Source of the DNA: Pseudoleptotrichia goodfellowii
Lineage (GTDB): Bacteria > Fusobacteriota > Fusobacteriia > Fusobacteriales > Leptotrichiaceae
Assembly (NCBI RefSeq): GCF_007990505.1
Contig: NZ_AP019822.1
Coordinates: forward strand, 62,001-126,000
Direction: 5' to 3'
Length of the DNA: 64,000 nt
Of the stretch, positions 44,590 to 53,831 are shown one piece after another (within the stretch, counting starts at the first letter, position 1; each line of letters opens with the position of its first letter). The translations under genes were made by a program, and so were the position numbers. The notes beneath the pieces were generated by a model that was not told the DNA's origin, ran no database searches, and was given only the letters and a program-made list of their open reading frames with translations.

Positions 44590-45798
44590 TTATACTTTTT
44601 GAAATATATAAATATGGCTGTCGTATATCCCGTTAAATTCTATAAAAATTACAAAAATATTGTCTTCATATTTGCATTCGTTGGTGTTTTCAAGGTTAAT
44701 AATAAATTCATTATAAAAGGGAATAAAGTTTTTAATCAGTTTATCACTTTTTCGATTTATAAAATCAAGAGTTTCTTCCAAAACAGGTCCGATATCTGAA
44801 AGATGAAGGAATCGGGAATCTTTTAAAATTTGAAAGAAAGTTTCCCGCAAATGTTGAGTATTTTTAAAAACTTTGTCCAGAAAAAAGATTAATTTATAGT
44901 CATTTTTAAGTTTATTTTTAAATCTTCTGCTAAAATAATCATATTTCATGCTTTCTATAAGAAACAGATCAAATTTATTTTTAGAGTGAAGTTTTGAATA
45001 ATAAATGTTTTTCTTTACATAATCAATACCTTTTAACTGAATATATTTTTTTAAAAATTTCTGAATTTCATAGTAATTTTGTACATTGGTTTCAATTTCT
45101 TTCATAAGGATTTGTGCCTGCTCATGAATTTGGATATCAAGTTTATCTTTTGTGAAAAGCCGTAATCCGATAATTTTGCCATTTTCTCTGATTTTGAGTT
45201 TTTCATATTGAATTTTAATGTTTTGAATATAATTTATTTCTTTAATTACAGGAATGAGAATATATTTTTCAAAATCATAAAAACGTGAATAATTATTTTC
45301 AATTTCCAAAATATTTTTAAGTTCTTCGAGAGAAATATCGAGGAAATTATTTATAATATCTTTTTGAATAAGCATCATAAAAAAATTTCTTTTAACAACA
45401 CTGTCAAATTGCAGTAAAGAATTAAATTTATAAGTCTTGAAATCGTTAAAATCTTTATTGAAAATATTGAAAAAATCTTCGGAAAAAGAAATAACGAATC
45501 TTTCGTCTATAATTTTATAAGAGGAAATAATGTATAAATGTCCTTCGATTTTTACAAAATTGAATTTATTGTATTTATATATAATTTTTTTCTTCATAAA
45601 GTTCTCAAAGAAATTTTTTATATTGTTGTCCTGATCAAGTTTTAAAAGAGTATTGAGTTTTTTAAAAGAAAGTTCAATATACGAAATATTGTTTGAAATA
45701 ATATGTTCTGCAAAAAGCTTGAAAATAATATTTTCATTTTTGCTGAGTTGCTTGTTAAAAGACAGAAATATCTGATTTTTATCAAAAATTTTTTCCAT
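44590..45798 (-). CDS. Rep_3-type replication initiator-like protein (plasmid RepB/RepA family)
   Basis: 402 residues from ATG 45798, which has AAAGGA upstream; the 63-codon upstream extension has no ribosome site. Two winged-helix halves typical of Rep_3 initiators can be read. WH1 begins with LSKNENIIFKLFAEHI. WH2 contains LDISLEELKNILEI, then FYDFEKYILIPVIKEINY and IKIQYEKLKIRENGKIIGLRL, the pattern found in plasmid initiators. A helical C-terminal extension (about 240-402) has no recognised domain. No iterons, partition or mobilisation genes are seen nearby, so this may be a relic of an integrated plasmid or a domesticated DNA-binding protein. Confidence 0.72.
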   Translation of the reverse strand: MEKIFDKNQIFLSFNKQLSKNENIIFKLFAEHIISNNISYIELSFKKLNTLLKLDQDNNIKNFFENFMKKKIIYKYNKFNFVKIEGHLYIISSYKIIDERFVISFSEDFFNIFNKDFNDFKTYKFNSLLQFDSVVKRNFFMMLIQKDIINNFLDISLEELKNILEIENNYSRFYDFEKYILIPVIKEINYIQNIKIQYEKLKIRENGKIIGLRLFTKDKLDIQIHEQAQILMKEIETNVQNYYEIQKFLKKYIQLKGIDYVKKNIYYSKLHSKNKFDLFLIESMKYDYFSRRFKNKLKNDYKLIFFLDKVFKNTQHLRETFFQILKDSRFLHLSDIGPVLEETLDFINRKSDKLIKNFIPFYNEFIINLENTNECKYEDNIFVIFIEFNGIYDSHIYIFQKV

Positions 45799-45948
45799 GT
45801 ACACTTTTCCTTTCTTATACAAAATAAAAATCGCTAACGAAAAAATTGAATGATTTTTAGAAGACCTGCTTTTAATATACCATATAATAAGGAAAAAGGA
45901 TATACGGAAATTTGAATTTAAAATCTGCTGACGAAAATTCTTAAAAAT

Positions 45949-45977
45949 TTGACATAGAAGAAAATACAGGGGATACT
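45949..45977 (+). promoter_or_regulatory. Promoter of the mannose-family PTS operon
   Basis: TTGACA (45949-45954), 17-base spacer, GATACT (45972-45977). Confidence 0.75.
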
Positions 45978-46011
45978 GTAATAACAAAAAACTGAAAGGA
46001 GCAATAAGAAA

Positions 46012-46497
46012 ATGGGATTGAATATATTATTAACAAGGATTGACAATAGACTTGTTCACGGGCAGGTAGGCATAACATGGACTAAAAGTACAGGAGCCAA
46101 TCTGATAGTAGTTGTAGATGATGAAGCTGCAAATGATGATGTACAGCAACAACTGATGAAAATGACTGCGGAAAGTTCGGGAGCGGATATAAGATTTTTT
46201 ACTGTTGAAAAAACAATATCCGTAATTCATAAGGCTTCGGATCGGCAAAAAATATTTATAGTTTGCAAAACACCTGAAATTGTGAGAAAACTCGTTGACG
46301 GAGGAGTTCCTGTAGATAAGCTGAATGTGGGAAATATGCATTCATCGCCGGGAAAAAGACAAATAACAAAAAAAGTATATGTTGATGATAAAGATATGGA
46401 AGATTTGAAATATTTAAAAGAAAAAGGAATTGATATTTTTATTCAGGATGTTCCTGATGATACGAAAATACCGATAGATAACTTTATAAATTCATAA
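46012..46497 (+). CDS. PTS mannose-family IIB component
   Basis: 161 residues, cytoplasmic. The phosphorylated histidine is H16 in RIDNRLVHGQVG; the rest follows the IIB-Man/Aga fold, with LIVVVDDEAANDDVQQ and INVGNMHSSPGK-like segments. It passes phosphate from a IIA protein to the incoming sugar at IIC/IID. It is the first gene of a IIB-IIC-IID operon with its own promoter and a GAAAGGAG-type ribosome site. The closest relatives by pattern are N-acetylgalactosamine/sorbose-type systems; the substrate is unproven. Confidence 0.93.
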   Translation: MGLNILLTRIDNRLVHGQVGITWTKSTGANLIVVVDDEAANDDVQQQLMKMTAESSGADIRFFTVEKTISVIHKASDRQKIFIVCKTPEIVRKLVDGGVPVDKLNVGNMHSSPGKRQITKKVYVDDKDMEDLKYLKEKGIDIFIQDVPDDTKIPIDNFINS

Positions 46498-46518
46498 TAA
46501 TGACAGGAGGAATGAAAA

Positions 46519-47316
46519 ATGCATCAAATTACTTTGGTTCAGGGATTATTACTGGCAATTATGGCGATCATAGTAGGAGTCGACTTTTATCTGGAAGTGC
46601 TTTTCATATTCAGACCTATTATTGTCGGAACATTGTCGGGGATAATTTTGGGAGATATAAAAACGGGAGTTTTGGCTGCAGGTTTGGTAGAATTGGCTTT
46701 TGCAGGATTAACTCCTGCAGGGGGAACTCAGCCGCCTAACCCTATTTTAGCGGCAATTATGACAGTAGTGCTGTCTTACACAACAGGAGCTGACGTTAAA
46801 ACGACGATAGGATTGTCGTTGCCGTTCAGTTTTTTAATGCAGTATATTATTCTGTTTTATTATTCCACATTTTCACTTTTTGTTGCTAAATTTGATAAAT
46901 ATGCAGCTGAAGCCGATATAAAATCATACAGAAAGTTGTCAATGATTACAATATCAATAGTAGCATTATCATACGGAATAATAGTGTTTTTATGTGCTTA
47001 TATGGCACAGGAGCCTATGAGAATATTGGTAAATTCTATGCCTGAATGGCTTGCTCACGGATTTGAAATAGCGGGAGGAATTTTACCTGCAATAGGATTC
47101 GGAATGTTGTTAAAAATAATGTTCAAAATAGAATATTTCCCTTATTTAATAATCGGATTTCTTGTAGCAACTTTTCTGAATTTCTCAAATTTACTTCCTG
47201 TAGCATTAATAGGTCTTGCAATAGCAGGATATAAATTTTTTGAAGAAAAACAGAACGAAGAAAAAATGAAAGCATTTAAAATGGTAGAAAGGGAGGAAGA
47301 GGAAGATGGAATCTAA
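46519..47316 (+). CDS. PTS mannose-family IIC component
   Basis: 265 residues, membrane channel subunit with about 7-8 hydrophobic helices. Family features are VDFYLEVLFIFRPIIVGTLSGIILGDIKTG in the N-terminal half and GLVELAFAGLTPAGGTQPPNP. It forms the sugar pathway with IID. It starts 21 bases after IIB, and its 3' end overlaps the IID start by 11 bases, indicating translational coupling. Confidence 0.94.
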   Translation: MHQITLVQGLLLAIMAIIVGVDFYLEVLFIFRPIIVGTLSGIILGDIKTGVLAAGLVELAFAGLTPAGGTQPPNPILAAIMTVVLSYTTGADVKTTIGLSLPFSFLMQYIILFYYSTFSLFVAKFDKYAAEADIKSYRKLSMITISIVALSYGIIVFLCAYMAQEPMRILVNSMPEWLAHGFEIAGGILPAIGFGMLLKIMFKIEYFPYLIIGFLVATFLNFSNLLPVALIGLAIAGYKFFEEKQNEEKMKAFKMVEREEEEDGI

Positions 47317-48103
47317 AAGAATATTGACTAACGATGATTTGAAAAAACTCGCATTTCATTCGAGTTTACTCCAATCGGCGTTTAATTATGAGAGAATGCA
47401 GGGAATAGGGTGGACACATTCAATGCTTCCTGCATTGGAAAAAATTTATAAAAATGACAAAGAAGGTTTGGCAAAAGCAATGGTGGATAATTCCACATTT
47501 ATAAACACTTCGCCGCCGATTGTTACGTTTTTGATGGGATTGTTATTGTCATTGGAAGAAAAGAAAGAAGACAGAAATCTGATAAACGGATTGAAAGTGG
47601 CACTTTTCGGACCTTTGGCAGGAATAGGAGATGCACTTTTCTGGTTTACTATATTGCCTATAGTCGGAGGAATATCGGCATCTATAGCTTCTCAGGGAAG
47701 TATAATCGGACCTGTATTGTTTTTTATAGTGTATATTCTGATTTTTTTATCCAGACTTTATACAGTAAAATTAGGTTATCATACAGGAGTTAAGGCTATA
47801 AGTACATTAAAAGATGTAACAAGACTCATTACAAAATCTTCGACTATATTGGGAATGACGGTTATAGGCGGACTGATAGCTTCTTATGTTCATATTGAAG
47901 TTTTAACTAAAATACCTATAAACAAAGAACATTCCATATCCTTACAGCAGGATTTCTTTGATAAAATAATTCCTAATTTATTGCCTTTGTGTTATACATT
48001 TTTAATGTTTTATCTGATGAGATATAAAAAAATAAATCCTGTTACATTAATAGTAATCACTTTTGTATTGACAATAGTAAGTTCGTTTTTCGGGATTTTA
48101 TAA
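47306..48103 (+). CDS. PTS mannose-family IID component
   Basis: 265 residues. The N-terminal soluble part reads LAFHSSLLQSAFNYERMQGIGW, the IID signature; GPLAGIGDALFWFTILPIVGGI is the conserved membrane-entry motif, and the C-terminal half is a membrane domain. Together with IIC it makes the translocator. No IIA gene follows; instead a terminator ends the operon, so the IIA must come from elsewhere in the genome. Confidence 0.94.
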   Translation: MESKRILTNDDLKKLAFHSSLLQSAFNYERMQGIGWTHSMLPALEKIYKNDKEGLAKAMVDNSTFINTSPPIVTFLMGLLLSLEEKKEDRNLINGLKVALFGPLAGIGDALFWFTILPIVGGISASIASQGSIIGPVLFFIVYILIFLSRLYTVKLGYHTGVKAISTLKDVTRLITKSSTILGMTVIGGLIASYVHIEVLTKIPINKEHSISLQQDFFDKIIPNLLPLCYTFLMFYLMRYKKINPVTLIVITFVLTIVSSFFGIL

Positions 48104-48117
48104 TAAACAGTAATTGA

Positions 48118-48160
48118 ATATGTACTGAAAGAAAAATTTTTTCGGTACATATTTTTTATT
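48118..48160 (+). terminator. Terminator after the mannose-family PTS operon
   Basis: ATGTACTGAAAGAAAAA pairs with TTTTTTCGGTACAT, closing at about 48119-48150, followed by a long T-run. Confidence 0.85.
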
Positions 48161-48296
48161 GGAGCATAATTTTTGAATACCCTTTCTGTATCTTTAAATT
48201 ATCAGTTACTTAGATATTTTAAAATGTCCGAATTTTAAAAATTATATTTAATATATACAATTATAATAAAAATATATACAAATGTTCTCTAATAAC

Positions 48297-48326
48297 TTGC
48301 AAAAATGAACAAAATAGTAATATAAT
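48297..48326 (+). promoter_or_regulatory. Likely promoter of the opp operon
   Basis: TTGCAA (48297-48302), 18-base spacer, TATAAT (48321-48326); a second TATAAT lies at 48329-48334. Confidence 0.6.
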
Positions 48327-48362
48327 AATATAATATGAGATTAAACACGGAAAGGGAAAAAA

Positions 48363-49343
48363 ATGAATAATGTTTTAAAATTTTTAGTAAATAGAATATT
48401 AATGGGACTTGTTACATTATGGCTTGTAATAACTATAACATTTTTTTTACTTCATTTGCTGCCGGGAGATCCGTTTCAGAGTGAAAAAGAAGTTTCACCT
48501 CAGATTAAAGAAAACCTTATGGCAAAATATCACCTGGATAAGCCGTTGGGAGTTCAGTATGTGGAATATTTAAAAAATGTTACAAAAGGAGATCTCGGAC
48601 TGTCCATGAAAGAAAGAGGAAGAACTGTTAATGAAATTATAGCCGACAGTTTTCCTACATCTGCCGATTTGGGAATGAGAGCTGTATTATTTGCATTGAT
48701 TACAGGAATACCTTTAGGAATAATCGCCGCTTTAAACAGAGGAAAATATCAGGACAAGTTGGCAATGATAATAGCTGTCATCGGAATATCCGTACCCAGC
48801 TTTGTAATGGCGGGACTGATGCAGAGATATTTTGTGGACATTCATAATAATGTTCTCATTGAAAACAGATTTTTACCCGAATTTTTAAGAATTAAAATAT
48901 CGGGATGGGACGAGCCGAGTAAAAGGATATTACCTGTAGTAGCTTTGGGGCTTTATACAGTAGCCTTGATAGCAAGACTTTTAAGAGAAAAAATGATAGA
49001 AGTAATGGGGCAGGATTATATAAGACTTGCAGTGGCAAAAGGCGTAAAACCGTCAAATATAGTGTGGAAACACGCTTTGAGAAATGCCATACTTCCTGTA
49101 GTTACTGTAATGGGTCCGACTATTGCTGCGGTTTTGACAGGTTCTTTTGTAATTGAAAATATGTTTACTATACCGGGACTCGGCAAATATTATATAGACA
49201 GTATAAATGAGAGAGATTATACAATGGTATTGGGAGTAACTATCTTTTATGCGGCATTTTTAATATTAATGATGATAATAACAGATATAGTTTATGTGTT
49301 GGTAGATCCTAAAATAAAACTCGGGAAAGGAGCGGAAGTATAA
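48363..49343 (+). CDS. oppB: Peptide ABC transporter permease OppB/DppB
   Basis: 326 residues, six membrane helices. The N terminus matches the OppB/DppB type (VNRILMGLVTLWLVITITFFLLHLLPGDPF by key residues RIL, FFLL, LPGDPF), and the EAA loop is at EVMGQDYIRLAVAKGVKPSNIVWKHALRNA. It forms the translocation pore with OppC for import of oligopeptides. The stop and the oppC start overlap by one base. Confidence 0.94.
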   Translation: MNNVLKFLVNRILMGLVTLWLVITITFFLLHLLPGDPFQSEKEVSPQIKENLMAKYHLDKPLGVQYVEYLKNVTKGDLGLSMKERGRTVNEIIADSFPTSADLGMRAVLFALITGIPLGIIAALNRGKYQDKLAMIIAVIGISVPSFVMAGLMQRYFVDIHNNVLIENRFLPEFLRIKISGWDEPSKRILPVVALGLYTVALIARLLREKMIEVMGQDYIRLAVAKGVKPSNIVWKHALRNAILPVVTVMGPTIAAVLTGSFVIENMFTIPGLGKYYIDSINERDYTMVLGVTIFYAAFLILMMIITDIVYVLVDPKIKLGKGAEV

Positions 49344-50326
49344 TGGAAAATACTCAATTTGAAAAAGATACGGTATTAAAAAATGATATTGAAAATACCG
49401 GCTTTATTCCTGCATCGGAGTTTCAAATAGTGGGAGCTGACACCGCTCAAAGCGAAGTAATTTATAAGCCGAGTTTGACTTTTTGGCAGGACGGTTGGAG
49501 AAGATTTAAAAAAAATAAACTGGCTTTGACATTTTTGGGAATAATGTTAATCTTTATATTTTTGGCTATATTCGGTCAAAAAATGACAAAGTTTTTATAC
49601 AGTGATCAGAATTTACCCGAAAAATTTTTAAATCCTTTTCAGGGATTTAAAAAAGGGCATTATCTCGGGACCGATGCTTTGGGAAGAGATTTATTTGCGA
49701 GGCTTTCTCAAGGTATAAGAGTTTCTGTGGAATTATCAGTAATAACTGCTATAATATGCGTAATTTTCGGAACAATTTACGGTGCAATATCAGGGTACTT
49801 AGGCGGAATAGTTGACGTGATAATGACAAGAATAGTGGAAGTTATAATGACTATACCTTCAATGATTTATATTATACTGCTTATGGTTGTTATGGGAAAC
49901 AGCATAAAAACTATTATAATAGCAATGTCTTTAACGAGATGGCTGAATTATTCACTTCTTGTGAGAGGAGAAGTTCTTAAAATAAAGCAGAATGAATTTG
50001 TTCTGGCATCAAAATCTCTCGGAGGAAATTTTGTGTGGATTACGCTGAAGCACTTGATTCCCAATACATTGAGTGTGATAATAATAAGACTTACAACGGA
50101 TATACCCAATATTATATTTACAGAGGCATTTTTAAGTTTTATAGGTCTTGGAGTTCCTATTCCTCAGGCATCTTTAGGAAATCTTGTATACGACGGTAAT
50201 GCCAATATGGTGTCTTATCCGTATCTGTTTATTATACCGGCTGTAGTTATTTCCCTCATAACTTTGTCGTTTAATATAGTGGGAGATGCTATTAATGATG
50301 CGTTAAATCCTAAGTTGAGATCTTAA
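49343..50326 (+). CDS. oppC: Peptide ABC transporter permease OppC/DppC
   Basis: 327 residues. The cytoplasmic N-terminal arm includes LTFWQDGWRRFKKNKLALTFLG, the OppC_N signature; HYLGTDALGRDLFARLSQGIRVS is the hallmark loop of OppC/DppC. The EAA motif is near ASKSLGGNFVWITLKHLIPN. Partner of OppB; translation is coupled by the overlapping ATG at 49343. Confidence 0.95.
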   Translation: MENTQFEKDTVLKNDIENTGFIPASEFQIVGADTAQSEVIYKPSLTFWQDGWRRFKKNKLALTFLGIMLIFIFLAIFGQKMTKFLYSDQNLPEKFLNPFQGFKKGHYLGTDALGRDLFARLSQGIRVSVELSVITAIICVIFGTIYGAISGYLGGIVDVIMTRIVEVIMTIPSMIYIILLMVVMGNSIKTIIIAMSLTRWLNYSLLVRGEVLKIKQNEFVLASKSLGGNFVWITLKHLIPNTLSVIIIRLTTDIPNIIFTEAFLSFIGLGVPIPQASLGNLVYDGNANMVSYPYLFIIPAVVISLITLSFNIVGDAINDALNPKLRS

Positions 50327-50383
50327 AAAATTAATCCGGAAAATAAATTTATTTAATTTAAAATCGAATCGGGAGAAAAATAA

Positions 50384-51406
50384 ATGAATGAAAAAATATT
50401 GGAAGTAAAAGATTTAAGCGTTTCTTTTAATACATATGCAGGAGAAGTAAAAGCATTGAGAAATATAAGCTTTTCAGTGAGCAGAGGGGAAACCCTCGCG
50501 ATAGTGGGAGAATCAGGATCGGGAAAATCCGTTACGGTTCAGACTGTTATGAGGCTCATACCTATGCCGCCGGGAGAAATAAAAAGCGGTGAGATATTAT
50601 TTGACGGAGAGGATCTCGTAAAAGTTTCCGACGAGAGAATGAGACAGTTGAGAGGGGGAAAAATAGGAATGATATTTCAGGATCCTATGACTTCTCTGAA
50701 TCCTTCAATAAGAGTCGGAAAGCAGATAATGGAGGGCATTCTCATTCATAAAAAAGTGAGTAAAAAGGAAGCTGAAAAACAGGCTGTGGAAATGTTGAGA
50801 AAAGTAGGAATACCTAAACCTGAAGAAAGATTTAAGCAGTATCCTCACGAGTATTCGGGAGGGATGCGGCAAAGAGCGGTCATTGCTATTGCTTTGTCAT
50901 GTGAGCCTGATTTACTCATATGTGACGAGCCTACAACGGCACTTGATGTTACGATACAGGCACAAATACTGGATTTGATAAATGAATTGAAAAAAGAATT
51001 AAATATAGGTGTAATACTTATTACACACGATTTGGGAGTAGTTGCCGAAACTTCCGACAGAGTTGTAGTTATGTATGCGGGAGAAAAGCTGGAAGAAGCA
51101 CCTGTAAAAGAGCTGTTTAAAAATCCTAAACATCCTTATACATGGGGACTGTTAAAATCGTTGCCGAGGCTGGATATGGCAAGTAACGAAAGACTTTCCT
51201 CAATACCGGGAACACCTCCCGATTTATTAAATCCTCCTGTGGGAGATCCTTTTGCACCGAGATCCGAATATGCGATGAAAATAGATTATGAGAAAAAGCC
51301 GCCTATGATAGACTTGGGAAATGGACATTTTGTGAAATCATGGCTTTATGTAAAAGGAGCTCCTGAAATAAAATCTCCTTTTGAAAAAGAAAAAGGAGGA
51401 AAATAG
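50384..51406 (+). CDS. oppD: Peptide ABC transporter ATPase OppD
   Basis: 340 residues. Walker A GESGSGKS (42-49), Q-loop FQDPMTSLNP, signature YSGGMRQR, Walker B LLICDEPTTALD and the C-terminal oligo_HPY segment with HPYTWGLLKSLPRL and PGTPPDLLNPPVGDPFAPR split across about residues 255-300. One of the four conserved cysteines often found in OppD tails is absent in that segment, so it may lack the Fe-S motif. It energises peptide import with OppF. Confidence 0.95.
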   Translation: MNEKILEVKDLSVSFNTYAGEVKALRNISFSVSRGETLAIVGESGSGKSVTVQTVMRLIPMPPGEIKSGEILFDGEDLVKVSDERMRQLRGGKIGMIFQDPMTSLNPSIRVGKQIMEGILIHKKVSKKEAEKQAVEMLRKVGIPKPEERFKQYPHEYSGGMRQRAVIAIALSCEPDLLICDEPTTALDVTIQAQILDLINELKKELNIGVILITHDLGVVAETSDRVVVMYAGEKLEEAPVKELFKNPKHPYTWGLLKSLPRLDMASNERLSSIPGTPPDLLNPPVGDPFAPRSEYAMKIDYEKKPPMIDLGNGHFVKSWLYVKGAPEIKSPFEKEKGGK

Positions 51407-51407
51407 T

Positions 51408-52349
51408 ATGTCAAATACCAAAGAAAAAATGATAGAAATAATAAATCTGAAAAAATATTTTCCGATGAAAAAAAGGCAAGTTCTTAAAGCGGTAGACAAT
51501 GTAACTATGGATGTTTATAAAGGAGAAGTTCTAAGTCTGGTAGGAGAATCAGGATCGGGAAAAACAACTCTCGGAAGAACGTTAAGTATACTTTATCCTA
51601 AAACTGCGGGGAAAATAATACTGGACGGAAGATCGACCGATGATTATAAAACAAAGGAGTTTACAAAAAAAGTACAGATGATATTTCAGGATCCTCAGGC
51701 TTCTCTAAATCCGAGAATGACTGTAGGAGATATTATTGCCGAGGGAATAGACATACATAAACTGGCATCATCAAAAAAAGAAAGAATGGAAAAAGTTTAT
51801 AATTTACTGGAAATAGTAGGACTTAACAGGGAGCATGCAAGCAGATTTCCCCATGAATTTTCGGGGGGACAAAGACAAAGGATAGGAATAGCGAGGGCTT
51901 TGGCTGTAGACCCTGAAGTTCTTATATGCGACGAGCCGATTTCGGCCCTTGATGTGTCTATTCAGGCACAGGTTGTAAATCTTTTAAAAGATTTGCAAAA
52001 AGAAAGAAATTTGACACTGTTATTCATCGCACATGATCTGTCTATGGTTAAATATATTTCCGACAGAGTAGCTGTAATGTATAGAGGGAAAGTAGTGGAA
52101 CTGGGAGAGCCTGATGCAGTTTACAATGATCCGATACACAGTTACACAAAATCATTACTGTCGGCGGTGCCTGTAGCCGACCCTACATACAATAAAAGAG
52201 AAAAAGTCGTAATGGAAGAGGATTACTTAAGAGATCCTGTAGGAGACATATCGGATATAAATAAAATACCTGAAAAACCCGAACTTACAGAATACAAGCC
52301 GGGACATTTTGTGGAAACTTCTTTTTTGGAAGAACATAAGTTAATATAA
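51408..52349 (+). CDS. oppF: Peptide ABC transporter ATPase OppF
   Basis: 313 residues. Walker A GESGSGKT (46-53), FQDPQASLNPRMTV, signature FSGGQRQRIGIARAL, Walker B VLICDEPISALD and a C-terminal oligo_HPY region (HSYTKSLLSAVPVADP). The start is ATG 51408, with AAGGAGG 8 bases upstream and one base after the oppD stop; the in-frame upstream ATG 51381 lies inside oppD without a ribosome site. Confidence 0.95.
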   Translation: MSNTKEKMIEIINLKKYFPMKKRQVLKAVDNVTMDVYKGEVLSLVGESGSGKTTLGRTLSILYPKTAGKIILDGRSTDDYKTKEFTKKVQMIFQDPQASLNPRMTVGDIIAEGIDIHKLASSKKERMEKVYNLLEIVGLNREHASRFPHEFSGGQRQRIGIARALAVDPEVLICDEPISALDVSIQAQVVNLLKDLQKERNLTLLFIAHDLSMVKYISDRVAVMYRGKVVELGEPDAVYNDPIHSYTKSLLSAVPVADPTYNKREKVVMEEDYLRDPVGDISDINKIPEKPELTEYKPGHFVETSFLEEHKLI

Positions 52350-52359
52350 ATAATAAAAA

Positions 52360-52390
52360 AAGGGCTGTCTTGGAAATTGGTACAGCCCTT
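52360..52390. terminator. Two-way terminator between oppF and the minus-strand membrane gene
   Basis: AAGGGCTGT (52360-52368) and ACAGCCCTT (52382-52390) form a 9-bp stem. The minus strand has a seven-T run after the stem; the plus side is weaker. Confidence 0.85.
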
Positions 52391-52450
52391 AAAAATATGA
52401 TCATATTTAATAATATCATTGTGTAAATTATAGAATGCTGATTTACAGTT

Positions 52451-52828
52451 TCAGTTATCTTTTATTTCATATCCGTTTTCCTTTAATTCTTTCTTAAATC
52501 TTTTAAATTCATCGTCTATATTGTGAGTAATCATAATTCCTGCCGTTTTATTGTGAATCGTTGTAATCCGAATGATATATTTTCTTCCGCGGAAAATCGA
52601 ATAATCAATCTTTATATTTTTAATTTCTGATATGAAAATTTTTTTGGAAATAATCTCATGTGTGTAAAGAAAACCGTTTTCAATGTGAAAAGCTCCGTTT
52701 GTTTTCTTTCTAATATTCTGTTTAATCAGCAAAATAATCGCAATAATTCCGGGGGTTAAGCAAGTACTGAATAACAGTGTGAAAACGATACAGCTATAGA
52801 AAAAAGGGTTATTTATTAACTGTTTCAT
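52451..52828 (-). CDS. Small membrane protein with PH-like domain
   Basis: About 125 residues. A hydrophobic hairpin (about 8-35) is followed by a compact soluble domain rich in short strands (FHIENGFLYTHEII ... IFISEIKNIKIDYSIFRGRKY), resembling bacterial PH-like domains. The function is unknown. The ATG at 52840 directly abuts the AAAGGA site; ATG 52828 leaves 12 bases and is slightly preferred. It lies 49 bases after the DUF4097-like gene on the same strand, so the two probably form an envelope-stress or membrane-related pair (inference). Confidence 0.65.
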   Translation of the reverse strand: MKQLINNPFFYSCIVFTLLFSTCLTPGIIAIILLIKQNIRKKTNGAFHIENGFLYTHEIISKKIFISEIKNIKIDYSIFRGRKYIIRITTIHNKTAGIMITHNIDDEFKRFKKELKENGYEIKDN

Positions 52829-52877
52829 TGTGCTTTTCATTCCTTTCCGGATGTTAAATTCATTATTTGCCTGTACT

Positions 52878-53711
52878 CTACTTTATTTTAATATCTCCTG
52901 ATGAATTACTGTTAATGTTGATATTTGCTTTTCCTTTTTTGTTTTTAATTATTAACTCATTATTACTGTTTTTAATATTATAGGAGCTTAGACTTTTGAT
53001 AAAGCCCTTATTAACATGTATATCTCCAATCTTTGTGTTTGCAGTCAGATTGATATCAGGATCTTTCGGAAGTGTTAGAGAAATATCTCCCATGTCGCTT
53101 TTAATGTTATAGATTCCTTCAGATATTTTTAAAAGTTTTATATCTATATCACCGGTATTTCCTGAAATATCAAAAGAATCCGCACTGAAGTCTCCTGAAA
53201 TATCGCCTAAATCACTTTGCAGTACAACAGAAGTATAATTTCCTTTCACAGACATAGTACCTACATTATTTACAGTATTCAAATTTTGGTAGTTTCCATC
53301 TATTTCAATGCTTCCGACATCATTTTTTACTTTCAGATTTCCTTTAAAACTTACAGGACAATATACTTTCATATAGACATTTTGAGAGTTATTCTGTTTA
53401 GACAAAGTTTCTATCTTTAATTCGGTTAAAGAATTTTCCTCAACACTGAATTTTGAATTTTTATAAGCATAATATTCAATATAAAAATTTTCTTTGTTAT
53501 GCTTTTTAATATGTAAATTTGCAACATCGGTATTTATTGATAAATTTTTGATTTCATTTGAGTTTATCTCTTTAGTAAAAGTTTTTCTGCTACGTGTATC
53601 GGATGTAAAAATATTTTTCTTAAAAATAAATATCGGAGTTAAAATTACCGCTGAAAATAATGTGATTACTATCAATACAAGTATTAAAATATTCAATCTC
53701 TTTTTGAACAT
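52878..53711 (-). CDS. DUF4097-family membrane-anchored beta-repeat protein
   Basis: 277 residues. One N-terminal membrane helix (about 7-30) is followed by a long exported domain of repeated short strands with Asn/Gly/Asp turns (GSIEIDGNYQNLNTVNNVGTMSVKGN, GDISGDFSADSFDISGNTGDI by key residues). This is the right-handed beta-solenoid-like pattern of DUF4097/DUF2807 proteins, often near envelope-stress regulators. The biochemical role is unknown. It has a good ribosome site on the minus strand and is the first gene of a two-gene unit. Confidence 0.78.
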   Translation of the reverse strand: MFKKRLNILILVLIVITLFSAVILTPIFIFKKNIFTSDTRSRKTFTKEINSNEIKNLSINTDVANLHIKKHNKENFYIEYYAYKNSKFSVEENSLTELKIETLSKQNNSQNVYMKVYCPVSFKGNLKVKNDVGSIEIDGNYQNLNTVNNVGTMSVKGNYTSVVLQSDLGDISGDFSADSFDISGNTGDIDIKLLKISEGIYNIKSDMGDISLTLPKDPDINLTANTKIGDIHVNKGFIKSLSSYNIKNSNNELIIKNKKGKANININSNSSGDIKIK

Positions 53712-53831
53712 GGTTTCTCCTTTTAAGCTTATATCATTGCATGCTAGATAAGAAAATCCTTGCTTTTTCTGTACTATAATCGATATGAGCCATTATATAT
53801 TTACTCCAAGAGACGCCTCATAAAATTGATT

